In this document: positions 7,257 to 14,421 of the stretch, in pieces
Layout: every line of letters starts with the position of its first letter
Numbering within the stretch: position 1 is the first letter of the stretch
IMG/VR virus record: IMGVR_UViG_3300043409_000468
Location: 1-20,015 of that record
DNA length: 20,015 bases
Strand: one strand, 5' to 3'
DNA from: a virus
Translations under genes and position numbers: made by a program
The notes under the pieces: model-generated
Database searches by the model: none
The model's input: the letters and a program-made list of their open reading frames with translations, nothing else
What the model was told of the DNA's origin: nothing

Positions 7257-9700
7257 TGTACCTTTACGCTAGTTCCATTTGTTGATGTAACAAGTAGTCT
7301 AACATCTCCACCAGAATATTCTGCATTTGTTGTTCCTAGCTGAATATTACTTTGTACATCCGCATATTCAGTTAAATAAACATTGTTGTTTCCATCAATA
7401 GTTACTAAAACTTCTAGAACTTCAATATCACTTCCATTGATCATTTGAACAATATATTTAGCTGAACGATATGATGTTGCTGACCATGTATCAACTACGG
7501 TTGCACTAGTACCACTAATGCTTGTTGTAGCAGTTCCAATAAGTGCATCAGCAAGAGTTACAGAACCAGCTGTTAGCGAACCAGATCCAATAGATAATGA
7601 TGCAAATGTTGGACTTGATGTAGATGCTATGCTCTGTGGCAAAGACAGAGTTACTGCTCCAGTAGATGCTGATACTACAACCTGGTTTGCTGTACCAGAA
7701 AGACTTGTAACACCAGAGTTTGTTATTGTAAGAGTATCTGTACTTGTATTAGCAGTTAAAGAAATGCCTGTACCAGATGTTACTGACAATGTATCATTAT
7801 TGCTATCTGCAACAATGTTATCTGATCCTACTGCAATTGTTTTAAATATATTTTGTGCAGAACCAGTGTCTGTGTTTGTTATTGTAAGTATGTTTGATGT
7901 TGATGCATATGAAGCACTTATTCCTGTACCGCCAGTTACTGCGTTACCAAATCCATCTATCGCAGATTCAATATCTGTTGTAAATGCAACGGTACCTGAT
8001 GCATTCTTAAATGTAATTGTATTATCCTGTGTAGGATCTGTAAATGTTAGAGTTGTTTCATTTGTATCATTTGTTCCTTCAACTACAATATTATTATCTG
8101 ATAGATACAGTCCAGAAACTGTTGGGTTTGTAATTGATGGACTTGTTAAAGTTTTATTTGTTAGTGTTTGAGAAGTATTTAAATCTACAGTAATTCCTGT
8201 ATTAATACTAAATGTATTGCCAGTTAATGTTAATCCATTACCAGCTAAATATGTACCAGCACCAGAGAACTGAGTAAATACGATAGGGTCAGTTCCAACT
8301 GTTGTTACTTTTTCAGTCTGTACCCATCCAGTATCATTATTTACAGTACCGCCAGTTACGAATACAAAGTCACCGCCTTGTATTTCAGAAGAGTTATCAA
8401 AGTCGGAAGCACGTACTGCTGCTCCTGATGTTACTGCAAGATAAATACCATTTTGTGAAGTTGTGCTTTGATTTTTTACAAGAACACGGTTTCCAGCAAC
8501 AAGTGTTACTCCATCAATAACATCACCAGCTTGTAGATCTGATGTTAAATCAATGTTAGACGTTGTAGCGGTAACTGTAGATGCATGAATGTGTAGTCCT
8601 TGTGCAATTGCATCAACATATCCTTTTGTTACTGCGTGTGCATCAATAGTTGGTGTTCCATTAATAGTAATGTTTCCAGCGATAGTGATATCGTTTGGAA
8701 GACCAATTGTTACCGCTCCTGTTGAAGCAGAAACTTCAACCTCATTTGCAGTTCCAGTAAGACTTGAAACTCCACCAGACGCATTAAACGATAAAGATCC
8801 TGCATTATCATCATAAGTGATTGTAATATTTGTTTGAGTACCTGCTGCAATTGCTGCTGCTACTGCATCTTGTGCTCTTTCATCTGTAAACCAAAGATTT
8901 GTTGGTGAACCATCTTCTGCAATATCGTCTGTAACAAGTGTACGAGTACCACCAAGTGATGTTGAAACACCGTTAATTGTAATTGCAGAGTTTGAAAGCT
9001 TATCATTAGATATTGATCCTGCAAGCTTGGCATTTGTAACTGCTGCATCTTTAATTTCTGCTGTATCTACTGCATCATCTGCAAGCTTTGCATTTGTAAC
9101 AGAGTTTGAAGCAAGAACACCAGATGTTACTGATCCTGTATCGCCTGTTGTAATTACTGTACCAGTTACGTTTGGAAGAGTGATTGTGCGATCTTGAGTT
9201 GGATCTATAACAGTAAGCGTAGTTTCAAATTCATTTGCTGTAGTACCTTCAAACACAACTCCATTTCCATCAACTACTGGAGATGTAAGAGTTTTATTTG
9301 TTAAAGTTTGTGTTCCAGTTTCTGTTACATATCCTGTTAAAGATGGAATGTCAGACGTAAGAGCTAAAGTTCCTGTTGCGTTTGGCAAAGTAATTGTATG
9401 ATCTGCAGTTGGATCAACTACCTGAAGAGTTGTTTCATAATCATCTGGGGTAGATCCTTCAAAAATAATCTTATCTGCAAATGTTGGTGTTGTAGATACT
9501 GCTGCATTAACTACACCATTAATATCGTCATATGTAAAAGTGATACCTGTATAAGTACCGTTTGTAAACATGGCACCAGTGGTGTCTTGTAAAAATTCTG
9601 TGGATGCTTCTGTTAATACAGGTGAGTTATTAACGGTAGCTGTTGCACCCTCTACTACCAAGCCATTTTTAATACGAAAGGCTTTGTCTACTGTTGCCAT
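7235..9700 (-). CDS. Large modular tail fibre, 821 aa
   Basis: Start ATG 9700 with AAGGGAGT ribosome site. N-terminal KNGLVVEG attachment motif (8-20). Three copies of an EG...ETTL-V-DPT-D-TITLPN-TGT module at about 80-118, 150-186 and 540-577. LTNKTLTSP linkers precede the second and third copies (about 133-141 and 513-521). A stretch of NAKL.DDAV repeats lies at about 200-240. Paired SL(T/S)GTAN-V-VSASTGAVT modules occur near 313-337 and again near 680. A VAGNRVLVKNQSTTSQNGIY domain (about 360-490) is widespread in phage long and short fibres. The C-terminal approximately 90 residues (KYIVQ...EVLVTIDG...EYADV) match the C-terminus of the 145-aa protein next door. Role by family: trimeric side or tip fibre for adsorption. 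Confidence 0.9.
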   Translation of the reverse strand: MATVDKAFRIKNGLVVEGATATVNNSPVLTEASTEFLQDTTGAMFTNGTYTGITFTYDDINGVVNAAVSTTPTFADKIIFEGSTPDDYETTLQVVDPTADHTITLPNATGTLALTSDIPSLTGYVTETGTQTLTNKTLTSPVVDGNGVVFEGTTANEFETTLTVIDPTQDRTITLPNVTGTVITTGDTGSVTSGVLASNSVTNAKLADDAVDTAEIKDAAVTNAKLAGSISNDKLSNSAITINGVSTSLGGTRTLVTDDIAEDGSPTNLWFTDERAQDAVAAAIAAGTQTNITITYDDNAGSLSFNASGGVSSLTGTANEVEVSASTGAVTIGLPNDITIAGNITINGTPTIDAHAVTKGYVDAIAQGLHIHASTVTATTSNIDLTSDLQAGDVIDGVTLVAGNRVLVKNQSTTSQNGIYLAVTSGAAVRASDFDNSSEIQGGDFVFVTGGTVNNDTGWVQTEKVTTVGTDPIVFTQFSGAGTYLAGNGLTLTGNTFSINTGITVDLNTSQTLTNKTLTSPSITNPTVSGLYLSDNNIVVEGTNDTNETTLTFTDPTQDNTITFKNASGTVAFTTDIESAIDGFGNAVTGGTGISASYASTSNILTITNTDTGSAQNIFKTIAVGSDNIVADSNNDTLSVTSGTGISLTANTSTDTLTITNSGVTSLSGTANQVVVSASTGAVTLSLPQSIASTSSPTFASLSIGSGSLTAGSVTLADALIGTATTSISGTSATVVDTWSATSYRSAKYIVQMINGSDIEVLEVLVTIDGNNNVYLTEYADVQSNIQLGTTNAEYSGGDVRLLVTSTNGTSVKVHKTLIEV

Positions 9701-9716
9701 TCTTTACTCCCTTGAA

Positions 9717-10154
9717 TCATGCCTTAAGACCAGTGCGGTAATACCTTATGGTCATAGGCGTTAGTGTTGGTATCACTATCATGCTAATTGTACCAGAATT
9801 TAAACTAGCACTTATATTTCCTATATTATTTGTTGTATTTCCTACAGAGGCAAACTCTGTGATATTTTGGTTAGTTCCATCAAAAACTAGGTTTATTTCA
9901 GTACTTCTATATACAGAAGATAGTGGGTGAGATAGCTGTATCAGGTACTTTACTGTTCTCCATACAGATGTGTCTATTGTGTCAAATATGGTTTCTGACT
10001 CTATACCGTTGACTGTTATGGAGTTATTGCCATCGCCTCCCAAAGAATCAGCTCTGTAGGAAGTGGTGTCAATTAAATCAGAGAAGTCTTGTCCTGTTGG
10101 CCTATCGCCTGTTTCAAATTTTGACTTTAATTGATTTATTGGTAATATGGCCAT
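9717..10154 (-). CDS. Short fibre-type protein with shared C-terminal domain
   Basis: 145 aa. Residues 1-30 (MAILPINQLKSKFETGDRPT, then GQDFSDLIDT) are a widespread phage virion N-terminal motif (F-x-GD-PT--DF--LID). Residues about 57-145 (DTSVWRTVKYLIQL, STEINLVFDG, ITEFASVGNT) match the C-terminal domain of the 821-aa fibre. It is therefore a mini-fibre: short attachment module plus tip domain. The start follows TGA-TATAAT by only 6 bases and has no ribosome site, so leaderless translation is likely. It may be an alternative tip or partner of the large fibre (inference). Confidence 0.82.
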   Translation of the reverse strand: MAILPINQLKSKFETGDRPTGQDFSDLIDTTSYRADSLGGDGNNSITVNGIESETIFDTIDTSVWRTVKYLIQLSHPLSSVYRSTEINLVFDGTNQNITEFASVGNTTNNIGNISASLNSGTISMIVIPTLTPMTIRYYRTGLKA

Positions 10155-10160
10155 ACTGTG

Positions 10161-10169
10161 ATTATATCA
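10161..10169 (-). promoter_or_regulatory. Extended -10 promoter (TGATATAAT), leaderless start at 10154
   Basis: Minus-strand TGA-TATAAT, then CACAGT, then ATG. It sits on the stop codon (TGA) of the upstream gene. The spacing places transcription start at or next to the A of the ATG. Confidence 0.7.
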
Positions 10170-10490
10170 TAAAATGTAATTATTAAATCCTATAATGGCT
10201 ATTCCAATAGGGGGTACATTTGAAGGACTGTATCCTGGTACTGTTATATTTTGTACCCTGATTTTAAAGGGTACTTCATAAATGGTAAGTGCTTTTGGCA
10301 AGATATCTTTAACAACAGAAGACATATAATTATTACAAAAATCTATTACTTCAGATATAAAAAAGTTTTTATTATTTACTAGTGACTTTGGAGATGCAAC
10401 ATCAAAAATATTAATTTTATGATTATTTAAATCTTCTAATACCTTTGAATATTTTTTACCAGTATTACTAAGAACTGTTGCTTTAGCCAT
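10167..10490 (-). CDS. Unrecognised 107-aa protein of the fibre cluster
   Basis: Family not recognised. It starts MAKATVLSNTGKKYSKVLED, lysine-rich and helical at first. A mixed region (FDVASPKSLVNNKNFFIS, then EVIDFCNNYMSSVVKDILPK) follows, then a beta-like end (VPFKIRVQNITVPGYSPSNV, then PPIGIAIIGF). It has no membrane segment. It overlaps the upstream gene by one base (TAATG), so it is probably translated by re-initiation after the Ig-like protein. Compared with neighbours it is less Thr/Ser-rich and not an obvious fibre protein. A tail-assembly accessory is possible, but this is only context. Confidence 0.72.
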   Translation of the reverse strand: MAKATVLSNTGKKYSKVLEDLNNHKINIFDVASPKSLVNNKNFFISEVIDFCNNYMSSVVKDILPKALTIYEVPFKIRVQNITVPGYSPSNVPPIGIAIIGFNNYIL

Positions 10491-10867
10491 TAATTGGTTA
10501 TATCTTCTACCATTGCTACTTTACCCTGCAATACCGTCCAAACAATTGTATTTCCAGTAGTAGCCATTTGAATATCAAATTGATCTTCTGAATTTAAAAT
10601 TTCTGTCTCATCATATGCTAAAGAAACTGTAAACTCTCCTGGACCATCATCTGGATCTGCTTCTGGGTTAACTGTTAAGACTACAGTATCTGTTGATGGT
10701 CTATAAAAATCCATTGTAATCGTCCAGTCAGATGCGACTAATGGATTTCCGTTGTCATCTTGAACGTACATTTTAAATCCTGCTGTATCACCACGAACTA
10801 TTGTCCAAACCGATTGAGGAGGTTCTGAGCCAATAGATATATTTTGCTGATTTCTGTATGTAGCCAT
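10490..10867 (-). CDS. Ig-like (BppU-N-like) virion protein
   Basis: 125 aa. The core VWTIVRGDTAGFKMYVQDDN (20-39), then GNPL...DWTITMDFYRPS, then a C-terminal QFDIQM...IVWTVLQGKVAMVED, is the pattern of a small phage Ig-like domain similar to the N-terminal domain of baseplate upper proteins (R-G-D-T / D-x-x-G-x-P / tail --Y-V-G-I-V). The proteins at 15451-15858 (VKWTVVRGNTA...) and 15015-15359 follow the same plan, so the window has three paralogues. Inferred role: connector or decoration at the baseplate or fibre base. The start lies 9 bases after TGA-TATAAT, with no ribosome site. Confidence 0.8.
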   Translation of the reverse strand: MATYRNQQNISIGSEPPQSVWTIVRGDTAGFKMYVQDDNGNPLVASDWTITMDFYRPSTDTVVLTVNPEADPDDGPGEFTVSLAYDETEILNSEDQFDIQMATTGNTIVWTVLQGKVAMVEDITN

Positions 10868-10876
10868 AGTAATGCT

Positions 10877-10885
10877 ATTATATCA
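10877..10885 (-). promoter_or_regulatory. Extended -10 promoter (TGATATAAT) for the 10867 gene
   Basis: Minus strand TGA-TATAAT, 9 bases before the ATG. It lies back to back with the plus-strand lysozyme promoter about 40 bp away. Confidence 0.65.
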
Positions 10886-10922
10886 CGTTACATTTCATAT
10901 ATTTGATATTGATTTCTAAAAG

Positions 10923-10931
10923 TGCTATACT
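10923..10931 (+). promoter_or_regulatory. Extended -10 promoter (TGCTATACT) for the lysozyme-like gene
   Basis: TGC-TATACT on the plus strand. The predicted transcription start (about 10938) falls on the palindrome at 10937-10956. Confidence 0.6.
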
Positions 10932-10936
10932 AAGTA

Positions 10937-10956
10937 TTGACACCATACGGTGTCAA
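10937..10956. promoter_or_regulatory. Perfect palindrome at the transcription start of the lysozyme-like gene
   Basis: Arms TTGACACC (10937-10944) and GGTGTCAA (10949-10956) around ATAC. As DNA it is a good two-fold operator, placed to block the promoter. As RNA it would form an 8-bp hairpin at the very 5' end, upstream of the AGGAGG site (10966-10971). The sequence cannot separate the two. Confidence 0.6.
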
Positions 10957-10977
10957 ATGCATTTTAGGAGGAAAAAC

Positions 10978-11529
10978 TTGACAAAAAATAAGATGCTTGT
11001 AGGAATGATTAGCAGTGCGGTTGTTTTAGTCCATATTTTAGGGGCTATGCCATCTCATGCTGCTAAGAATAATTTATCTAAACAGGAGCTAGTTGTTATT
11101 GCCACCCCAAAGGTGGCTTTTCTGCTTTCTGAGGATAAAAATAACAAAATACTTACTAAGTATGAAAATGCGACAAGTTTAACTGACAGCCAGTTGGTTG
11201 AATTACTTGAAGCAGTGGGGTTCAAAGGAAAGGCTTTAAAAACTGCCTGGGCGGTAGCTAAAGCTGAATCTAATGGTCGTCCATTTGCTTTTAATGGAAA
11301 CACCAAGACTGGAGACTCCTCATTTGGAATCTTTCAGATTAACATGCTTGGCAATTTAGGGGAAGATCGCACAGACAGATATAATCTTGATTTATATGCT
11401 GAGCTTTTTAGCCCTGTAAAAAATGCTCAAATTGTATACCGCATGACAAAAGGCGGTACTGATTGGAGCTCATGGTCATCTTATAACAAAGGTGCTATAA
11501 ATAAATGGCTAGGTAACTTTCCACAATAA
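10978..11529 (+). CDS. Secreted lysozyme-like (SLT-type) muralytic protein
   Basis: 183 aa from TTG 10978, chosen because AGGAGG ends 6 bases before it; an in-frame ATG at 10993 is too far from that site and an upstream one at 10903 precedes the promoter. Residues 1-28 look like a Sec signal peptide: K-rich start, hydrophobic core MLVGMISSAVVLVHILGAM, cleavage near SHA-A. Residues about 68-183 form a lysozyme-like domain: LTDSQLVELLEAVGF, AWAVAKAESNGRP with probable catalytic Glu97, SFGIFQINMLG, and a C-terminal WSSWSSYNKGA. Known: this E / GxFQ(I)N pattern belongs to transglycosylase-type muramidases. It stands alone on the plus strand within minus-strand virion genes, with its own promoter, palindrome and terminator. 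It could be an exported endolysin or a host-derived cargo gene. Confidence 0.85.
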   Translation: MTKNKMLVGMISSAVVLVHILGAMPSHAAKNNLSKQELVVIATPKVAFLLSEDKNNKILTKYENATSLTDSQLVELLEAVGFKGKALKTAWAVAKAESNGRPFAFNGNTKTGDSSFGIFQINMLGNLGEDRTDRYNLDLYAELFSPVKNAQIVYRMTKGGTDWSSWSSYNKGAINKWLGNFPQ

Positions 11530-11550
11530 TATCTTTATGGTATAAAAAAT

Positions 11551-11584
11551 ACCCCCTCATTAATTTGAGGGGGTTATTTTTTTT
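11551..11584. terminator. Bidirectional intrinsic terminator between convergent genes
   Basis: Stem ACCCCCTCA (11551-11559) with TGAGGGGGT (11566-11574), 6-base loop. Eight T follow at 11577-11584 on the plus strand, and an A-tract before the stem gives T6 on the minus strand. It serves both the lysozyme-like gene (plus) and the gene ending at 11590 (minus). Confidence 0.9.
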
Positions 11585-11589
11585 AAATA

Positions 11590-11925
11590 TTAGGCTGTTA
11601 TTTCTGATCCAAATGCGTTAAATGATAAAGCATCTGCTTGAGCGCTTTGTATTCTAATAACATCTGTAGCGCTCATTGTAATACCCAAAGTAAAGGTTAC
11701 TAAGCTATTTGACGGAATAGGAAGTGCTTTTAATATTGTATTTGCGTTTGTAGAAGAAACTCCTAATACACAAATATTAACATTAGCATTTACCTCAGTA
11801 GCTGTTAAATTTGATATGACTAACGTAGAAACAATTGTCTGCGTGTCAGCTGGGACTGTATACAATACAGCAGAAGATGTGTTAGCTGGTGCAGCTTGTC
11901 CAAGTACTTTATATGTTGTTGGCAT
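11590..11925 (-). CDS. Small beta-rich virion protein, paralogue of the gene at 1023-1355
   Basis: 111 aa from ATG 11925; AAGGAG lies 9 bases upstream, so the longer in-frame start at 11964 is rejected. It has the same architecture as the 110-aa protein at 1023-1355: MPTTYKVLGQAAPANTSSA, then YTVPADTQTIVS, TFTLGITMSATDVI and a SFNAFGSEITA end. The two copies lie about 10 kb apart, each at or near the end of a fibre block, suggesting that a fibre cassette was duplicated or that each fibre block has its own accessory subunit. Promoter TGG-TACAAT upstream. Ends at the bidirectional terminator. Confidence 0.85.
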   Translation of the reverse strand: MPTTYKVLGQAAPANTSSAVLYTVPADTQTIVSTLVISNLTATEVNANVNICVLGVSSTNANTILKALPIPSNSLVTFTLGITMSATDVIRIQSAQADALSFNAFGSEITA

Positions 11926-11944
11926 TATATTTTTCTCCTTAAAT

Positions 11945-11953
11945 ATTGTACCA
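11945..11953 (-). promoter_or_regulatory. Extended -10 promoter (TGGTACAAT) for the 11925 gene
   Basis: Minus-strand TGG-TACAAT in the gap after the 12727 gene, followed by the AAGGAG ribosome site. Confidence 0.5.
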
Positions 11954-11956
11954 CTG

Positions 11957-12727
11957 TTATGCACCCATTAATAAAAATGCTGATGCTGTAGATTCTGGTA
12001 TGTCTTGCCATTGTAACCCAGTACCTGTTGTTTTTAAATATTGACCATTTATGCCAGATGTTGAGCCAACTGTCAGTGTTCCAGTTAATGTTAGTGCTGA
12101 TAAAGAGCCTACTGCAGAAATGCTAGATAGGTTTCCTGTTGTAATGACAGTACCGCTTGTATCTGGAAAATTAATTGACCTATCTGCTGTTGGATTTATA
12201 ACATTTAGTGTTGTTTCAAATGCGTCATCAGCGGATCCTTCAAATGCCAAACCTGTTGAACCTATTGTTTTATTGTTTATCGTAAGTGTATTGCTGGTAG
12301 TTGCTACAACTGCAGTATCAATGTTTATTGAAACAGTTCCCGCTGTTCCACCTCCAGTAAGGCCAGCACCTACTGTTATAGAAGTGATATCTCCGTCATT
12401 AGCAACCCAGGCACTTCCGTTATAAAACTGAATTTGATTAAGAGGAGATCCATCAGAATTTTGTCTAACAAAACATATTGTTCCGTGTAGCGGAGAGGTT
12501 ATTGCTGCATCTCTAGCTCCTGGATTTAAAAAATTGTTAAACCCATCTTTCATATAAACTGTGTAATCAAAAGTTGAAGTATTTAAAAAAAGTTGTGAGC
12601 CAGTCCATTCGTATCCTGCTGATGTATCAACTTTTCCACCAATAGCGTACCAGGTTCCATCAGAAGATGTTGCACCTGCTGAAAACATATAAGTTGGTTT
12701 TCCATCATTATTAAATACTATAGCCAT
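11957..12727 (-). CDS. Tail-fibre protein sharing the EG..ETTL module
   Basis: 256 aa. Residues 1-110 are a globular head with aromatic motifs (GKPTYMFSAG, GTWYAIGGK, FYNGSAWVAND). A GDITSITVGAGLTGGGTAGT linker follows (112-131). Residues 161-199 are a copy of the module seen three times in the 821-aa fibre: FEGSADDAFETTLNVINPTA, D-R-S-I-N-FPDTSGTVITTG. The C-terminus (LTLTGTLTVGSTSGINGQYL, then KTTGTGLQWQDIP) is a common fibre end motif. Inferred: second-type tail fibre. The ATG lies 6 bases after TGT-TATAAT without a ribosome site, so leaderless expression is likely. Confidence 0.85.
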   Translation of the reverse strand: MAIVFNNDGKPTYMFSAGATSSDGTWYAIGGKVDTSAGYEWTGSQLFLNTSTFDYTVYMKDGFNNFLNPGARDAAITSPLHGTICFVRQNSDGSPLNQIQFYNGSAWVANDGDITSITVGAGLTGGGTAGTVSINIDTAVVATTSNTLTINNKTIGSTGLAFEGSADDAFETTLNVINPTADRSINFPDTSGTVITTGNLSSISAVGSLSALTLTGTLTVGSTSGINGQYLKTTGTGLQWQDIPESTASAFLLMGA

Positions 12728-12733
12728 AGGTAT

Positions 12734-12742
12734 ATTATAACA
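12734..12742 (-). promoter_or_regulatory. Extended -10 promoter (TGTTATAAT), leaderless start at 12727
   Basis: Minus-strand TGT-TATAAT, then ATACCT, then ATG. Nothing like a ribosome site lies between. Confidence 0.7.
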
Positions 12743-12755
12743 TTTCTATTATTCA

Positions 12756-14390
12756 CTAGCTGCTTGCCATTATTTCCCAGTTAGTTCCGTTACCAACTAG
12801 GTATGCCCATGATCCATCAGATGCTGGAACAATAGCGCTTGTTGGAGTTCCACCAATTCTTGGAACAACATTTGATGATGCAGAAGCAATTGCACCTGCA
12901 GTGTGAGTTTTAAAATAAAGTTCACGGCCAGCTGTTGCTGTTGGAAGTGTCACTGTTGTTCCAGCTGTTCTTTCATTTACGATATATGTGTCTGTAGCAG
13001 TAACAGTGTAGTTAACTGTTGTTATAGATGTGTAAGATCTTGTAACATATCCTCCAGTTATTGATACTGCTCCAACTAAAGATGGTGATGAGTTAAATAC
13101 TAAAGATCCAGTTCCTGTTTCATCTGTTACCGCTGAGAGAAGATTGGCTGATGAAGGGGTGGCTAAGAATGTTGCAACACCAGCACCTAGACCAGTGATT
13201 CCGCTTGTAACGGGTACTGTAATACTTCCGCTTGATCCTAAAGATACAGATGTACCATTTACAGTAATAGAGCTATTTGTGAGTGAAGCATTTGCAATAT
13301 TTGATAAAGTGTTTGTAGATCCTGATATTGTTTTATTAGTTAGCGTTGCAGCTTTATCATCTGGAGAAATTGTTCTTGTTGTTGTTCCATCGCCAATTCT
13401 TAGTTGATCGTTTGTTGCATCCCAAGATACTCTTCCATCAGTTGTTGAGCTAGTGGTTGACAGCGTTAAGGTTGGAGTTACTACTGTTGGAGATGTTCCA
13501 AATACCAGTGACCCAGTTCCTGTTTCATCTGTTACCGCTGCGAGGAGGTTGGCTGATGAAGGTGTGGCTAAGAATGTTGCAACACCAGTACCAAGTCCAC
13601 TAACTCCAGATGTTATTGAAACATTTGTTATTGTATTACTTGTTCCTGAAATGGTTTTATTTGAAAATGTGAGGGTATTGCTAGTTGTTGCAACAACAGA
13701 TGTATCTACTGCAACAGATGGTATTGGTCCAGTGCTGTTTGTAACACTTATGCCAGTTCCTGATGTTACCGCTGTAATGTCTCCAGCTTCGTTTGTATTA
13801 ACCCATCTTGTTCCATTATAAGTTAAAACTTGGTTAGTTGTTGGAGATGTTATTGTTACATCTGTTAAAGATGACAGAGTTCCAGCTTCGCTAAATGGAT
13901 ACCAAGTAGAAGTATCTTGATCGTACACATACGCTGGCTTAACCTCTGAACTAATAGGAGTTCCTGGTGCTGGAGTATCTGGATCTTTATCAATCCAAAT
14001 TAATCCAGTAGTTAAAGACAAAGAGGGGGCGCTTGCTGTAAATACGGCAGTAGCAGATGATGGACCACTTCCAATAGATCCATCTTCATCTAACCAAATA
14101 TATCCGTTTGGGATTCCTAAAATTCCACCTGAAATAAAATCTCCTGGCTGTGGTGGCTCATCACTAACGTCTCCAAGATATGGACGATTTTCAAGCAAGA
14201 TTATATTTTGTTCAATGTCATAAATATACTTAGCCATTGAATTTGCAACAAGTGATGCTGGAGAAGTATTTCCTGGATCGTAAGAATAAGATCCATAATG
14301 ATATGCACGTAATGCTGTTTGAATGTCTGCTGCATCTTCAAAACCAGGTATCGCTGTTGGTATCAGCGTACCAATTGACTCTGTTGCCAT
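12756..14390 (-). CDS. Tail-fibre protein with duplicated GVATFLATPSS module
   Basis: 544 aa. Residues 1-70 (GFEDAADIQTALRAYHYGS, then LVANSMAKYIYDIEQNI) are a helical virion-attachment head. Residues 70-170 hold display modules (GYIWLDEDGS, GLIWIDKD, STWYPFSEAG). DVTITSPTTNQVLTYNGTRW is a very common fibre motif. Two copies of a module reading GLG-GVATFLATPSSANLL and AVTDETGTGSLVF occur at about 262-302 and 397-437, exactly 135 residues apart, separated by an LTNKTISG linker. The C-terminus is another frequent fibre end (ERTAGTTVTLPTATAGREL, then DGSWAYLVGNGTNWEIM). Strong AAGGAGGTGATG ribosome site, the best in the window, below a TGT-TATAAT promoter, suggesting high expression. Confidence 0.9.
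   Translation of the reverse strand: MATESIGTLIPTAIPGFEDAADIQTALRAYHYGSYSYDPGNTSPASLVANSMAKYIYDIEQNIILLENRPYLGDVSDEPPQPGDFISGGILGIPNGYIWLDEDGSIGSGPSSATAVFTASAPSLSLTTGLIWIDKDPDTPAPGTPISSEVKPAYVYDQDTSTWYPFSEAGTLSSLTDVTITSPTTNQVLTYNGTRWVNTNEAGDITAVTSGTGISVTNSTGPIPSVAVDTSVVATTSNTLTFSNKTISGTSNTITNVSITSGVSGLGTGVATFLATPSSANLLAAVTDETGTGSLVFGTSPTVVTPTLTLSTTSSTTDGRVSWDATNDQLRIGDGTTTRTISPDDKAATLTNKTISGSTNTLSNIANASLTNSSITVNGTSVSLGSSGSITVPVTSGITGLGAGVATFLATPSSANLLSAVTDETGTGSLVFNSSPSLVGAVSITGGYVTRSYTSITTVNYTVTATDTYIVNERTAGTTVTLPTATAGRELYFKTHTAGAIASASSNVVPRIGGTPTSAIVPASDGSWAYLVGNGTNWEIMASS
13096..13597 (-). repeat. Direct repeat inside the 544-aa fibre gene (two copies, 405 bp apart)
   Basis: 13096-13192 and 13501-13597 are near-identical on the DNA, differing at scattered positions. 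They encode the duplicated GVATFLATPSS/AVTDETG module. The DNA-level identity implies recent duplication or gene conversion. Confidence 0.8.
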
Positions 14391-14392
14391 AT

Positions 14393-14416
14393 CATCACCT
14401 CCTTAAAATTATAACA
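14393..14416 (-). promoter_or_regulatory. Extended -10 promoter (TGTTATAAT) plus strong ribosome site for the 544-aa fibre
   Basis: TGT-TATAAT at 14408-14416 on the minus strand, then TTTA and AGGAGGTGAT (14393-14402), close to the full anti-Shine-Dalgarno complement, then the ATG. Confidence 0.75.
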
Positions 14417-14421
14417 TAATA

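Noticed and set aside
2686-9700. Diversity-generating retroelement targeting the fibre genes
   Set aside because: No reverse transcriptase gene and no template/variable repeat pair with adenine-specific differences were seen in the window.
10903-10977. 25-residue N-terminal extension of the lysozyme-like protein
   Set aside because: It would start upstream of the promoter -10 and delay the signal peptide; AGGAGG points to TTG 10978.
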